Below, piece after piece: positions 52,393-60,448 of a DNA stretch of 64,000 bases (its first letter is position 1; the number at the start of each line of letters is the position of its first letter). Under the pieces are notes generated by a model. It made no database searches. It saw nothing but the letters and a program-made list of their open reading frames with translations, and was not told the DNA's origin. Source of the stretch: Treponema sp. Lineage in GTDB: Bacteria; Spirochaetota; Spirochaetia; Treponematales; Treponemataceae. A program made the position numbers and the translations under genes. The stretch spans positions 1 through 64,000 of the forward strand of contig JAEDCN010000007.1 in NCBI GenBank assembly GCA_016294105.1. Reading direction: 5' to 3'.

Positions 52393-52707
52393 TTAGGCTA
52401 TTTGCTTGCAGTGAGGAATCTTTGCCAAGTCGTCAGCAAGTTTGTATTGGGCTTCCCGTAAGTCCAGCTCATTTTGCATGTTGATCCAGAATCGGGAGCT
52501 GGTACCAAAATATTTTGCAAGGCGCAGGGCCATTTCCACCGTAACCTTCCTTTTACCATGGACAAGGTCGAGAATTGAGCTTGTAGAAACTCCCAAATCC
52601 TTGGAAAGTCTGTAAGGTGTAATTCCTAAAGGGGTAAGGAATTCTTCAAGTAAAATCTCTCCCACTGTGGGCAGGATGATTGTATCATCGATTGCATCAT
52701 CAGTCAT
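52393..52707 (-). CDS. higA: HigA-family addiction-module antitoxin
   Basis: 104 residues. PTVGEILLEEFLTPLGITPY, RLSKDLGVSTSSILDLVHGK, RKVTVEMALRLAKYFGTSSR, FWINMQNELDLREAQ: textbook HigA/VapI family. Thirteen bases follow the toxin stop. It is unrelated to higA1 at 51640 except for the shared fold. Confidence 0.92.
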   Translation of the reverse strand: MTDDAIDDTIILPTVGEILLEEFLTPLGITPYRLSKDLGVSTSSILDLVHGKRKVTVEMALRLAKYFGTSSRFWINMQNELDLREAQYKLADDLAKIPHCKQIA

Positions 52708-52720
52708 GCTTGTTCTCCTG

Positions 52721-53002
52721 TTAATGATAATCCGTGATTTTCACATCACAAGCTTCTCCATCGTGAAACTTAAATTGTATTCTCCATTGATTGTTGATTC
52801 GTATGGAACAATAGCCTGAAAGATTGCCAATGAGATGTTCAAATTTATTCCCCGGAGGAATCTTTAGGTCATCCTCATTTTCCGCAGAATGAATGATAAG
52901 CAACTTTGTAAATGCCCGTCTTTGAATCTCTGGAGGAATTTTAGCGGATTTTCTTCCCTGCCAGATTTTTTCTGTTTCGGAATCTGCAAAGTCCACAATC
53001 AT
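52721..53002 (-). CDS. higB: HigB-family toxin
   Basis: 93 residues from the ATG at 53002: MIVDFADSETEKIWQGRKSA, KIPPEIQRRAFTKLLIIHSA, LKIPPGNKFEHLIGNLSGYC, SIRINNQWRIQFKF. Complete HigB/RelE-type mRNA interferase with the usual PPxNxxExLxGx-like motif and the catalytic-face RINxQWRI. A GTG at 53020 is in frame but lies inside the promoter spacer, so the ATG is the start. Confidence 0.92.
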   Translation of the reverse strand: MIVDFADSETEKIWQGRKSAKIPPEIQRRAFTKLLIIHSAENEDDLKIPPGNKFEHLIGNLSGYCSIRINNQWRIQFKFHDGEACDVKITDYH

Positions 53003-53008
53003 ACTTTT

Positions 53009-53051
53009 AGTATACTTCACTTAGATATATCTGTCAACAAGATATATCTGT
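53009..53051 (-). promoter_or_regulatory. higB2 promoter with two operator half-sites, leaderless
   Basis: Minus-strand TTGACA (53037-53032), 17 bases, TATACT (53014-53009), then AAAAGT and the ATG at 53002. The palindrome AGATATATCT occurs twice (53022-53031 and about 53040-53049), flanking and overlapping the -35, as expected for HigA autoregulation. Confidence 0.75.
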
Positions 53052-53070
53052 AATAAATGGAGTCCTGTCA

Positions 53071-53110
53071 ACCTTACTCCACCCACACTGCGGGGCAGCT
53101 GGGAGTGTGG
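53071..53110. repeat. Boundary palindrome r3 of the toxin-antitoxin array
   Basis: First arm identical to r2 and r4 (ACTCCACCCACACTGCGGGG), second arm rearranged (CAGCTGGGAGTGTGG), so the fold is GxGxGTGGGTGG against CCACACTCCC. It begins one base after the brnA stop. Confidence 0.8.
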
Positions 53111-53111
53111 A

Positions 53112-53324
53112 CTAATTCTGAAATTGAATCACCATCTGTTTTTCTTCCTTTACGCACTGAAGGAGATAATAATTGATGATGTTTTGATATGGCATTCCTG
53201 TTTCTTCTGACATATCCTTAAAATAGTCGATAACCTGTTGATCTAAGCGAATTGTTATCTGTTGCTTATTTTTTGCCACGTAGGGATTTTTGATGGCGTT
53301 GCTAAAGTCGTATTCATCTCTCAT
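53112..53324 (-). CDS. brnA: BrnA-family antitoxin
   Basis: 70 residues from the ATG at 53324 (AAAGGAG five bases upstream). RDEYDFSNAIKNPYVAKNKQ, QITIRLDQQVIDYFKDMSEE, TGMPYQNIINYYLLQC: ribbon-helix-helix antitoxin of the BrnA type. Overlaps brnT by 11 bases; the toxin-first order is usual. Likely represses through the 31-base palindrome at 53603. Confidence 0.9.
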   Translation of the reverse strand: MRDEYDFSNAIKNPYVAKNKQQITIRLDQQVIDYFKDMSEETGMPYQNIINYYLLQCVKEEKQMVIQFQN

Positions 53325-53610
53325 ATACACTCCTTTCATATTGTTTCGATTCGGACTTTGTTGCTTTTCTTGCTGAAATAATCCGTATAACTTCATCATT
53401 GCTACGATAACAATGACAAACAACTAAAATTTTTGTTTCTTTGCTTATACCTAGAAGAATGAATCTATCTTCTTCAATGGAGTGGTCTGGATCTGCAATG
53501 AGTAACGCATTGGGATCTTGAAAAACACTTTGTGCCTCCTCAAAAGATACGTGGTGTTTTTTCTGATTGCTGATGGCTTTATCTGTATCCCATTCAAATA
53601 CAATATCCAT
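53314..53610 (-). CDS. brnT: BrnT-family toxin
   Basis: 98 residues from the ATG at 53610: MDIVFEWDTDKAISNQKKHH, VSFEEAQSVFQDPNALLIAD, then SIEEDRFILLGISKETKILV and IRIISARKATKSESKQYE. Typical BrnT RNase-like toxin (RelE-like fold). The start codon lies inside the operator palindrome and six bases after the -10 box, so the mRNA is probably leaderless. In-frame upstream codons to 53646 would read through the promoter and are rejected. Confidence 0.92.
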   Translation of the reverse strand: MDIVFEWDTDKAISNQKKHHVSFEEAQSVFQDPNALLIADPDHSIEEDRFILLGISKETKILVVCHCYRSNDEVIRIISARKATKSESKQYERSVYER

Positions 53611-53646
53611 AATTATATTATAATTATGGATATTTCTTCCTGTCAA
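53603..53646 (-). promoter_or_regulatory. brnT promoter with a 31-base perfect palindrome over the start codon
   Basis: Plus-strand 53603-53633 is a perfect palindrome (15-base arms around one T at 53618, arms ATATCCATAATTATA). On the minus strand TTGACA (53646-53641), 18 bases, TATAAT (53622-53617), six bases, ATG at 53610. The palindrome covers -10, transcription start and start codon. The -35 is the tip of boundary repeat r4. Confidence 0.85.
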
Positions 53647-53648
53647 CC

Positions 53649-53691
53649 GCTCACTCCACCCACACTGCGGGGCAGCGGTGAATGGGGTGGG
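53649..53691. repeat. Boundary palindrome r4, overlapping the btuD stop
   Basis: Almost identical to r2. It encodes the last dozen residues of BtuD (HPIHRCPAVWVE) and its TGA at 53651. The adjacent TTGACA serves as the -35 of brnT. Confidence 0.85.
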
Positions 53692-54517
53692 TAAAAATCT
53701 GGAAGCTTCGGTTGTACACCTGCTGTAGGTTTGCTGGAGTCATGACTTGCTGGGGACTGCCCAGAAGGAGCTGGGAGGTAATGGCTTGGTTCTCGCCAAG
53801 ACTGTGCCATGGCCGCAGAAGTGCCAGGGTTTGGGCAAAAGCGGCTGCTAAGTTAATGTCGTGGATGGACATAAGGACGGCAGTTCCCTGTTGTTGTGCT
53901 AGCTCCTTGGTGGCTTGCAAAAGATCATGTCGCAGTGCAAGGTCCAGGTTGGCAGCAGGCTCGTCTAGAAGCAGGACTTTTGGCTGCTGACAAAAGGAGC
54001 GAGCAATGCGGACTCGCTGGAATTCTCCCCCAGAAAGACTGTGAATCCTTCTATCTAATAGATGTTGTAGCTGGAGTTGATTTGCTGCTTCTCGGGCAAT
54101 CTCTCTGTCTTGCTGAGAGTAGATGCCAGTAAATCCTGTGTGGCAGTAGCGGCCAGTGAGAATCACATCCTGTACGGTGAAATTCCACAGGTTTGATTCC
54201 GTCTGGCTCATGTAGGAAATGATTTTTGCCCGCTGCTTTGATTTTAGCTGATTCAGATGACAGCCCTCTAGCTGAATGGAGCCTGTGGTGCTGAGTTTGT
54301 GGCGACCAAGTCCTGCCAGCACTGTCATGAGGGTGGACTTTCCGCAGCCGTTGGGCCCACTGAGGCAGATAAAATCCCCCGCCTGCATGGAAAAGCTGAT
54401 GTTATCCAGCACCTGTCGTTTCCCGTACCAAGCAGAAAGCCTTTCCACCTGTACCAGCGGCATTCCTCGATTTGAGTTGGTACTTGAAGTCGGGCTGGAA
54501 GCAATCAGTTTATTCAT
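53651..54517 (-). CDS. btuD: Cobalamin/Fe3+-siderophore ABC transporter ATP-binding protein
   Basis: 288 residues from the ATG at 54517 (GGGAG upstream). Walker A GPNGCGKST, ISYMSQTESNLWNFTVQDVI (FecE/BtuD-type), signature LSGGEFQRVRIARSF, Walker B KVLLLDEPAANLDL, H-loop MSIHDINLAAAFAQ. Energises BtuC. The last 12 residues are encoded by the repeat r4 rather than by family sequence, so the original C-terminus may have been replaced. Overlaps btuC by eight bases. Confidence 0.85.
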   Translation of the reverse strand: MNKLIASSPTSSTNSNRGMPLVQVERLSAWYGKRQVLDNISFSMQAGDFICLSGPNGCGKSTLMTVLAGLGRHKLSTTGSIQLEGCHLNQLKSKQRAKIISYMSQTESNLWNFTVQDVILTGRYCHTGFTGIYSQQDREIAREAANQLQLQHLLDRRIHSLSGGEFQRVRIARSFCQQPKVLLLDEPAANLDLALRHDLLQATKELAQQQGTAVLMSIHDINLAAAFAQTLALLRPWHSLGENQAITSQLLLGSPQQVMTPANLQQVYNRSFQIFTHPIHRCPAVWVE

Positions 54518-55505
54518 AGCTTTCTCCCTTAGCTGCCAGCAGCAGGAACACAAAAAATGGCGCCCCCGCCAAGGATGTTACCAAGCCCACAGGAATTTCT
54601 GCGGGAGGAATGGCTGTTCGAGCAATTAAGTCTGCAAGAATCACAAAGCTTGCTCCAAAAAGAATGCTGGCTGGAATCAGCAGCTGGTGGCGGGGGCTAT
54701 AGAGTCGCCGCAAAAGATGGGGCACAATCAATCCCACAAAGCCGATGGTTCCGCCCGTGCAGACGGCGGCGGCGGCGGCAAGAGAACCTGCTCCCAGCAC
54801 CAAAAGCTTTGTGGTAGCGAGATTCAATCCCAGGGCTTGGGCAGCGGTTTCGCCGCCTCCCAAAAGATCCAGATTCCGAGGACACAGGCACAGCAAGAAG
54901 ATGGCAAGCAAGGTGACTGGCAGGAGGAAGTGTAATTCGTTCCAGCCCTTGCCGTTAAAGCTACCGAGGGTCCACACGAAAATCTTGTACAATTCTCTGT
55001 CCTTCAGCAATACTAGCAGGGAGGTAAGGGCGGAAAAAAAAGCGGAGGCGGCAGTTCCGGTGAGAATGATGATGGTGGTACCAGTGTATTTGCCGTGAAG
55101 ACGGGATGCTCCAAAAACTATGAGGGCTGCAGCTAAGGCTCCACCAAAGGCAAAGAGGGGCGTTGCAACGCTGGCGGACAGAAGGGCAGAAAAAACTGCT
55201 CCCAAGGCGGCTCCTGAAGAAATCCCCATAATGCCTGAATCTGCCAGTGGGTTTCGGAAAAAGCCCTGAAACACCGCCCCCGCTCCCGCCAGCAAGCCAC
55301 CGCAGAGAGCTGCCAATAATACTCGTGGCAGGCGGATTTGTCGAATAATGGTGGCTGCAAAGGAGGGAATTTCCTCTGGGGTGTGATGCAAAAGGGCTGC
55401 CAGTACCTCCTGCACAGAAAAAGCTTCCGTGCCCAAAGACACTCCAAGCACAAGGCTTACAAGCAGGAGAAGGCTTCCCAGTCCAAAGGCAAGGAAATTT
55501 TTCAC
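54510..55505 (-). CDS. btuC: Cobalamin/Fe3+-siderophore ABC transporter permease
   Basis: 331 residues, about 10 helices of the FecCD/BtuC family: LGVSLGTEAFSVQEVLAALL, RLPRVLLAALCGGLLAGAGA, FFRNPLADSGIMGISSGAALG, GGTIGFVGLIVPHLLRRLYS, LADLIARTAIPPAEIPVGLV. The ligand is not fixed by sequence; the B12-linked metF and MetH-activation genes downstream favour cobalamin. Overlaps btuF by four bases. Confidence 0.88.
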   Translation of the reverse strand: MKNFLAFGLGSLLLLVSLVLGVSLGTEAFSVQEVLAALLHHTPEEIPSFAATIIRQIRLPRVLLAALCGGLLAGAGAVFQGFFRNPLADSGIMGISSGAALGAVFSALLSASVATPLFAFGGALAAALIVFGASRLHGKYTGTTIIILTGTAASAFFSALTSLLVLLKDRELYKIFVWTLGSFNGKGWNELHFLLPVTLLAIFLLCLCPRNLDLLGGGETAAQALGLNLATTKLLVLGAGSLAAAAAVCTGGTIGFVGLIVPHLLRRLYSPRHQLLIPASILFGASFVILADLIARTAIPPAEIPVGLVTSLAGAPFFVFLLLAAKGESYE

Positions 55506-56446
55506 TGGGCTGTCTCAAAAGCTGGTGTTTGGCCAGTAATCAATCGGGCCAGCTCCAGTGCCATTTCTCCAACTCGTGGGCCAGGGCGAGAAAAAAGGTC
55601 GCTATCCACTGGATAGATTTTGCCGTGAACTACAGCTGGAAGCTTTTGCCACCCAGTTCTGCTGGCAATGGCCTGTGCTCCCGCTGCTCCCTGGAAATTA
55701 TAGTCAGGAAAAAAGATAAAATCTGGTTGGCCTGCGATAATTCCTTCTTCGTTTACCTGGGGATAGGCTTGAGCTAGGGTGCCAAAGATATTTTCCAATC
55801 CCATGGATACCAACAAGTCGGTGATAAAAGAATCTTTGCCAGGAGAAAAGTAGGGAGCAGCAGCCACTTCCCAGTACACCTTTGTTCCAAGATTTTGCTG
55901 GGAAGGTTGGGCTTTTGCCACCAGCAGTTGGGCTTCTTGGAGTTGGGAATCAATTTTTGCTATGAGCTGTTGCGCATCTGTCTGGTGGCCAGTGAGCTCT
56001 CCCAGCTGAACAACTTCTTCGTAAATCTGGTCTAGCTTCTGGGCGGTTGATAAAAATACCTTGATTCCCAGAGCCTCCAGTGGCTGAATCAAATGGTTGT
56101 GCATCACGTCTGCAATGCATACTAAGTCCGGTTGAAAGGCTACAATCCGCTCCAAGCTAATGGTTTTGCCGTCAAAGCCTCCCACAGAAGGGATTGCTTG
56201 CGCTTCTGGCGGCCAGTTGCAAAAATCGGTGCGGGCTACTAGCTTATCCTGGGCATCCAGTGCAAAGATGATTTCCGTGGTAGAAGGAACCAGGGAAACT
56301 ATTCGTTGGCTGAACAGGGATTCCTGATCTTTGGGGGAATGGGGTGATGGATTGAGGGAGCTGGGGTGCTCCTCCTTGGAGCCAAAGGCAAGGATACAAT
56401 CAAGACCAAGTAGGATGGTCAGAAGCAGGACAAGTATTCTTTTCAT
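55502..56446 (-). CDS. btuF: Cobalamin/Fe3+-siderophore periplasmic binding protein
   Basis: 314 residues. Hydrophobic signal peptide (ILVLLLTILLGLDCILAFG), possibly lipid-attached at Cys17. Mature part has BtuF-type landmarks: RIVSLVPSTTEIIFALDAQD, LVARTDFCNWPPEAQAIPSV, GGFDGKTISLERIVAFQPDL, VFLSTAQKLDQIYEEVVQLG; a long helix links two lobes. The DFCNWPPEA segment is like the cobalamin-binding BtuF loop. A TACAAT box seven bases before ATG suggests a near-leaderless transcript. Confidence 0.85.
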   Translation of the reverse strand: MKRILVLLLTILLGLDCILAFGSKEEHPSSLNPSPHSPKDQESLFSQRIVSLVPSTTEIIFALDAQDKLVARTDFCNWPPEAQAIPSVGGFDGKTISLERIVAFQPDLVCIADVMHNHLIQPLEALGIKVFLSTAQKLDQIYEEVVQLGELTGHQTDAQQLIAKIDSQLQEAQLLVAKAQPSQQNLGTKVYWEVAAAPYFSPGKDSFITDLLVSMGLENIFGTLAQAYPQVNEEGIIAGQPDFIFFPDYNFQGAAGAQAIASRTGWQKLPAVVHGKIYPVDSDLFSRPGPRVGEMALELARLITGQTPAFETAQ

Positions 56447-56527
56447 GGAAGGAATTGTAGCATATTTCTTGCTCCGTTACACGATAGGTAAATTTGATAT
56501 TTTGGATAAAATTTCGATTTTGTTTTC

Positions 56528-56556
56528 TTGCAACTTGTTGATTGTGGTGGTATAAT
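56528..56556 (+). promoter_or_regulatory. Promoter of the chemoreceptor gene
   Basis: TTGCAA (56528-56533), 17-base spacer, TATAAT (56551-56556), 37 bases before the ATG at 56594. Divergent from btuF; the 147-base region between them has no riboswitch-like structure that I can see. Confidence 0.75.
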
Positions 56557-56593
56557 GGAATTTGAACTTGTTGCATTTCGGAGAGTTGAGAGA

Positions 56594-58744
56594 ATGAAGA
56601 GCCTTCGGTTGAAAATCAGTCTTGTTGTTCTGGCCACCATGGTGTTGTCCTTTGTTTCCATTGCGTTCATTTCGATTCGCAGTGCAAAGACCAGTCTGGA
56701 GGAGGAGATGACAAAGGCGCTGGTGGAGACGGTTCATGCCACTGCGGAGACAATTAAGGCAAAGAACGAGCGGGAATTCAAGATGATTGAGACCCTTGCC
56801 TCTCTGCCATCCATCAGGGATGTGGAGGTGGATTTGCTGGAGAAGACCCACATCATCTACGAGGCCATGTACAACAACAAGGATTACATCGATGTGTGTA
56901 TCCTTGATACAGAGGGATTCGCCTGGATTAACAACGGTGTGACAAGAATTCCGTTCACCGAGCGAAAATACTTCCAGTATCCCTATTCCACGGGAAAGCG
57001 GTTTGTCAGCGACCCCTTCATCAACAAGGTCACCAACGCTCCGGCGCTCTTTTATGCTGTCCCCGTTTTTGACAAGGACAACAATATTATCAATGTGATT
57101 TTCTGTGTGATAGACGGCCTGCAGCTGAGCCAGCTGACAGTAGATCACAGGGCTGGAAACGAGCGATCCGCTTTTTTGATAACATTGCAGGATGGTGCCG
57201 GGGGAGAAAATGAGTCCTTTTCCGAGCTTCATTCCGAGGGAACCATCATTGCGGATGAAAAATATCTTGGTGCAACCAGCAGCTACGATGGATTTTATGT
57301 GGAGAATTTTTTCCAGAATGCTCGGTCAACAGGAAATCAGGAATATATCAGGGAGATTGAGCGAATTAAGTCCGAGAATCAGGGAACCATAAAATATACC
57401 CAGGACGGAAACACCTACATTCTGGCCTTTGAGCATATTCCTGACACGGAATGGATTGCCATGGACATTGTTCCCTACAGCGACTTCCAGGCTGGAATGA
57501 ACCGGGTCAGAAGCATCATTATCATTTACGTTGCCATCATCACCATTGTCTCCATGCTGGTGGTCTCGTTGGTAATCTCCCGCTCTATCAAGCCCCTGAA
57601 AATGGTGCGGTCTGCCATCAACGAGATAGCCACGGGAAATGCGGACCTGACACGGCGCATCTCAATTTCATCTGAAGATGAGATTGGTGGAGTGGTGCAG
57701 AGCTTCAACCTGTTCGAGGAAAAGCTCCAGACCATCGTCACGGACATCAAGGAGTCCAAGGACAATCTGGCCAAGGTGGGTAGTGTCATGGAGGACAATG
57801 CCTCTGTCACCGCCCACTCAATATCGTCGCTTTTCTCCAGCATCGAGGATATGCAGGGGCAGATTGCAGCCCAGGGCAACAGTGTGGACTTGACCGCCCA
57901 GTCCGTAAACGAGATTTCCAGCAACATCAACAGCCTGGAGGGTATGATTGAGCGTCAGGCGGTGGGTGTTTCCCAGGCCTCCTCCGCCATTGAGCAGATG
58001 ATGGGCAACATTGGCTCCGTGGACAGGTCGGTGGACATCATGGCGGACTCCTTCGGGGAGCTGTTCGAGAATACCAATGTGGGAATCCAGCGGCAGGAGG
58101 TGGTGAGCCAAAAAATCAAGGACATTGAAAAGCAGTCGGAAAACCTGCAGAATGCCAACGAGATTATTTCAGCAATCGCCGGCCAGACAAACCTCTTGGC
58201 CATCAATGCCGCTATTGAGGCTGCCCATGCGGGAGACTCAGGAAAGGGCTTCAGCGTGGTTGCAGACGAGATAAAGAAGCTCTCCGAGTCCTCCTCCCAG
58301 GAGTCCAACAAGATAAACGAGCAGCTTCGGGAAATCACCAGCTCAATCAGCGGCGTGGTGCAGGCCTCCATCGAGTCCATGGAGGCATTCTCCAAGGTTT
58401 CCACCCTGATAAATTCCACCAACGAGATGGTCATCAGTATCAAGCGGGCTATGAACGAGCAGAATGCGGGGTCCAAGCAGATTTTCGATGCCCTGCACAC
58501 CATGAACAACAACACCTCCGAGGTTCGTGATGCCGGCCGGAAGATGTCCCAGGAGAACCAGGTGGTTCTGGACAAGATCAGGAACCTGCAGCAGGTTACG
58601 GAATCCATGCAGCGGGCCATGGCCTTGATAACGGAGGAGACCTCCAAAATCAATGCCACCGGTAATGAGCTGAAGGAGGTGACGCCACGGCTGATGGCCT
58701 CCATCGACGAGATAAGCAATGAGATTGACCAGTTCAAGGTGTAG
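56594..58744 (+). CDS. Methyl-accepting chemotaxis protein
   Basis: 716 residues from the ATG at 56594. First membrane helix 7-30; periplasmic double-Cache sensor about 35-305 (DYIDVCILDTEGFAWINNGV, FTERKYFQYPYSTGKRFVSD, GNTYILAFEHIPDTEWIAMD); second helix about 308-332; HAMP about 333-385 (IKPLKMVRSAINEIATGNAD); then the signalling coiled coil, with the tip IAGQTNLLAINAAIEAAHAG, DSGKGFSVVADEIKKLSESS. No CheR-docking pentapeptide at the end. Cache receptors often sense amino acids or organic acids; ligand unknown. An upstream in-frame codon at 56528 lies in the promoter and is rejected. Confidence 0.92.
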   Translation: MKSLRLKISLVVLATMVLSFVSIAFISIRSAKTSLEEEMTKALVETVHATAETIKAKNEREFKMIETLASLPSIRDVEVDLLEKTHIIYEAMYNNKDYIDVCILDTEGFAWINNGVTRIPFTERKYFQYPYSTGKRFVSDPFINKVTNAPALFYAVPVFDKDNNIINVIFCVIDGLQLSQLTVDHRAGNERSAFLITLQDGAGGENESFSELHSEGTIIADEKYLGATSSYDGFYVENFFQNARSTGNQEYIREIERIKSENQGTIKYTQDGNTYILAFEHIPDTEWIAMDIVPYSDFQAGMNRVRSIIIIYVAIITIVSMLVVSLVISRSIKPLKMVRSAINEIATGNADLTRRISISSEDEIGGVVQSFNLFEEKLQTIVTDIKESKDNLAKVGSVMEDNASVTAHSISSLFSSIEDMQGQIAAQGNSVDLTAQSVNEISSNINSLEGMIERQAVGVSQASSAIEQMMGNIGSVDRSVDIMADSFGELFENTNVGIQRQEVVSQKIKDIEKQSENLQNANEIISAIAGQTNLLAINAAIEAAHAGDSGKGFSVVADEIKKLSESSSQESNKINEQLREITSSISGVVQASIESMEAFSKVSTLINSTNEMVISIKRAMNEQNAGSKQIFDALHTMNNNTSEVRDAGRKMSQENQVVLDKIRNLQQVTESMQRAMALITEETSKINATGNELKEVTPRLMASIDEISNEIDQFKV

Positions 58745-58758
58745 GGGTTTCATTTTCG

Positions 58759-58787
58759 TTGCACTAAGGGGATAAAATCTGTATTAT
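58759..58787 (+). promoter_or_regulatory. Promoter of metF, leaderless configuration
   Basis: TTGCAC (58759-58764), 17 bases, TATTAT (58782-58787), then six bases before the ATG at 58794. No ribosome site is present. Confidence 0.65.
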
Positions 58788-58793
58788 TTACCT

Positions 58794-59678
58794 ATGAAAA
58801 TCATCGATATATTGAAGTCAGGGCGGCCAACTCTGTCTTATGAGGTATTTCCTCCTAAAACTGATGCTGCCTACGAACCATTACTAGAAAATGTGCGGGA
58901 AATTGCCACCCTTCATCCTGATTTTATGAGCGTTACCTACGGTGCAGGTGGGGGAACAAGTGAATATACAGTGGCTATTGCTGATGCCATTCAGATGGAA
59001 TTCCAAGTTCCTGCCTTGGCTCATTTTACCTGTGTGTCCTCTAACCGAGCTACCATTCAGGCTCAGCTGAAAAAAATCAAGGATGCTGGTATTGAAAACG
59101 TGCTGGCTTTGCGGGGAGATTTGCCAGAAGGAACTGATTGGTCTCAGGCTGAATTCAAATATGCCAGCGATTTGGTGGAAATTATTCGTGAGGCGGGAGA
59201 TTTTTGTATTGGTGGTGCCTGCTATCCAGAAGGCCACACAGAATCTGCCAATTCTCGTGAAGATATTAAGAACTTGAAGCGGAAGGTGGACGCTGGCTGT
59301 CAGTTTTTGACAACCCAGATGTTCTTTGACAACAACATCCTCTATAATTTCTTGTACAAGATTCGTGAACAGGGAATTACTGTGCCTGTGGTAGCTGGAA
59401 TTATGCCTGTGACCAACGGCAAGCAGATTGCCCGCATTTGTAAGCTTTCTGGAACCTATCTGCCTGCTCGATTCAAGGCCATTGTGGACAAGTTCGGCGA
59501 CGACCCCAAGGCCATGACCCAGGCGGGCATTGCCTATGCCACGGACCAAATCATTGACTTGATTGCCAACGGAGTAAACGGAATCCACGTGTATTCCATG
59601 AATAAGCCAGAGGTTGCCCGCCAGATTCAGGCAAACCTGTCTCACATTGTGGGGCCAGATGCAAAGACTTTGTGCTAG
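58794..59678 (+). CDS. metF: Methylenetetrahydrofolate reductase
   Basis: 294 residues, normal bacterial length. LSYEVFPPKTDAAYEPLLEN at the start (catalytic Glu), PDFMSVTYGAGGGTSEYTVA, PALAHFTCVSSNRATIQAQL, ENVLALRGDLPEG, CQFLTTQMFFDNNILYNFLY, PVVAGIMPVTNGKQIARICK. FAD enzyme making 5-methyl-THF for methionine synthase. Co-transcribed with the MetH reactivation-domain gene 15 bases downstream. Confidence 0.94.
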   Translation: MKIIDILKSGRPTLSYEVFPPKTDAAYEPLLENVREIATLHPDFMSVTYGAGGGTSEYTVAIADAIQMEFQVPALAHFTCVSSNRATIQAQLKKIKDAGIENVLALRGDLPEGTDWSQAEFKYASDLVEIIREAGDFCIGGACYPEGHTESANSREDIKNLKRKVDAGCQFLTTQMFFDNNILYNFLYKIREQGITVPVVAGIMPVTNGKQIARICKLSGTYLPARFKAIVDKFGDDPKAMTQAGIAYATDQIIDLIANGVNGIHVYSMNKPEVARQIQANLSHIVGPDAKTLC

Positions 59679-59693
59679 TTGTGGACTGTAAAT

Positions 59694-60404
59694 ATGATTG
59701 AAGATTCTGTTATCTATCATCATCGGGTGGATGCTGCTTCCGTTCCTGTGGATATGGACGAAACCTACCGCTACATGGGCTTTGCCCGTTCTGTGGTTTT
59801 AGGAAAGGACGGTGGCATTCCCCAAGACATTCAAGAGTTGGTAAGCTCCTGTGTTCAGCAGATGCATTCCACCCTAAAGGCTCAAAGTGTGTATACCTGT
59901 CTTCCTCTGGAAATCGATTTTCCTGCTGAAACGACAGGAGAAACTACTGATTCTGCTGGTGAACAAAAGTCTGAAGGCTTGCCGCTGATTAAAATTGGTT
60001 CCATTCAGTTTGAAAGCAAATATTTGGCACGGAATTTGGCAGGATGCAGCAAGGTAATTTTGATTGCTTCTACCATTGGTCCCGTGGCAGATAATCTTAT
60101 CCGCCGTTTTACCAAGCTGGATGCGGCAAAGGCTGCCATTATGCAGGCTGCGGGAGCCATGTTCATTGAATCTTATCTTGATAGCTTCAATGCCCAGCTG
60201 GAAAAAGAAGCTGAGGAACAGGGCTTCAAGCTCCATTCCCGATTCAGTCCTGGTTACGGGGACGTGAGCCTAGAGATTCAGCGTCACTTTTTTTCTATCT
60301 TGCCCTGTACCCAACGAATCGGTCTTACGTTGACCAATTCCTTGGTGATGGCGCCCGAAAAATCTGTGACGGCATTTATTGGCATGGAACCAATAGAGCA
60401 ATAA
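59694..60404 (+). CDS. Free-standing cobalamin-dependent methionine synthase reactivation-domain protein
   Basis: 236 residues from the ATG at 59694; an in-frame TTG at 59679 is possible. Core: VDMDETYRYMGFARSVVLGK, LARNLAGCSKVILIASTIGP, AIMQAAGAMFIESYLDSFNA, RFSPGYGDVSLEIQRHFFSI, GLTLTNSLVMAPEKSVTAFI. RFSPGYGD is the AdoMet-binding signature of the MetH activation domain. Such split proteins serve MetH enzymes that lack the C-terminal domain. The pairing with metF and nearby btuFCD fits B12-dependent methionine synthesis. No MetH is in the window. Confidence 0.88.
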   Translation: MIEDSVIYHHRVDAASVPVDMDETYRYMGFARSVVLGKDGGIPQDIQELVSSCVQQMHSTLKAQSVYTCLPLEIDFPAETTGETTDSAGEQKSEGLPLIKIGSIQFESKYLARNLAGCSKVILIASTIGPVADNLIRRFTKLDAAKAAIMQAAGAMFIESYLDSFNAQLEKEAEEQGFKLHSRFSPGYGDVSLEIQRHFFSILPCTQRIGLTLTNSLVMAPEKSVTAFIGMEPIEQ

Positions 60405-60448
60405 TTTCCAGAGAAAGAGAAATATTTTTTTTTGACTTGGAGGTATAT

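Noticed and set aside
51600..53691. CRISPR array
   Set aside because: Four palindromic repeats are spaced 430-750 bases apart with genes between them; no regular short spacers and no cas genes.
56447..56593. Cobalamin riboswitch in front of btuF
   Set aside because: Only 147 bases shared with a divergent promoter, and the -10 box of btuF lies seven bases before its ATG, leaving no leader RNA.
58745..58793. SAM or T-box leader before metF
   Set aside because: The gap is 49 bases and holds a promoter directly next to the start codon.
58884..59723. 279-codon open frame on the minus strand
   Set aside because: Antisense to metF, which matches its family along the whole length.
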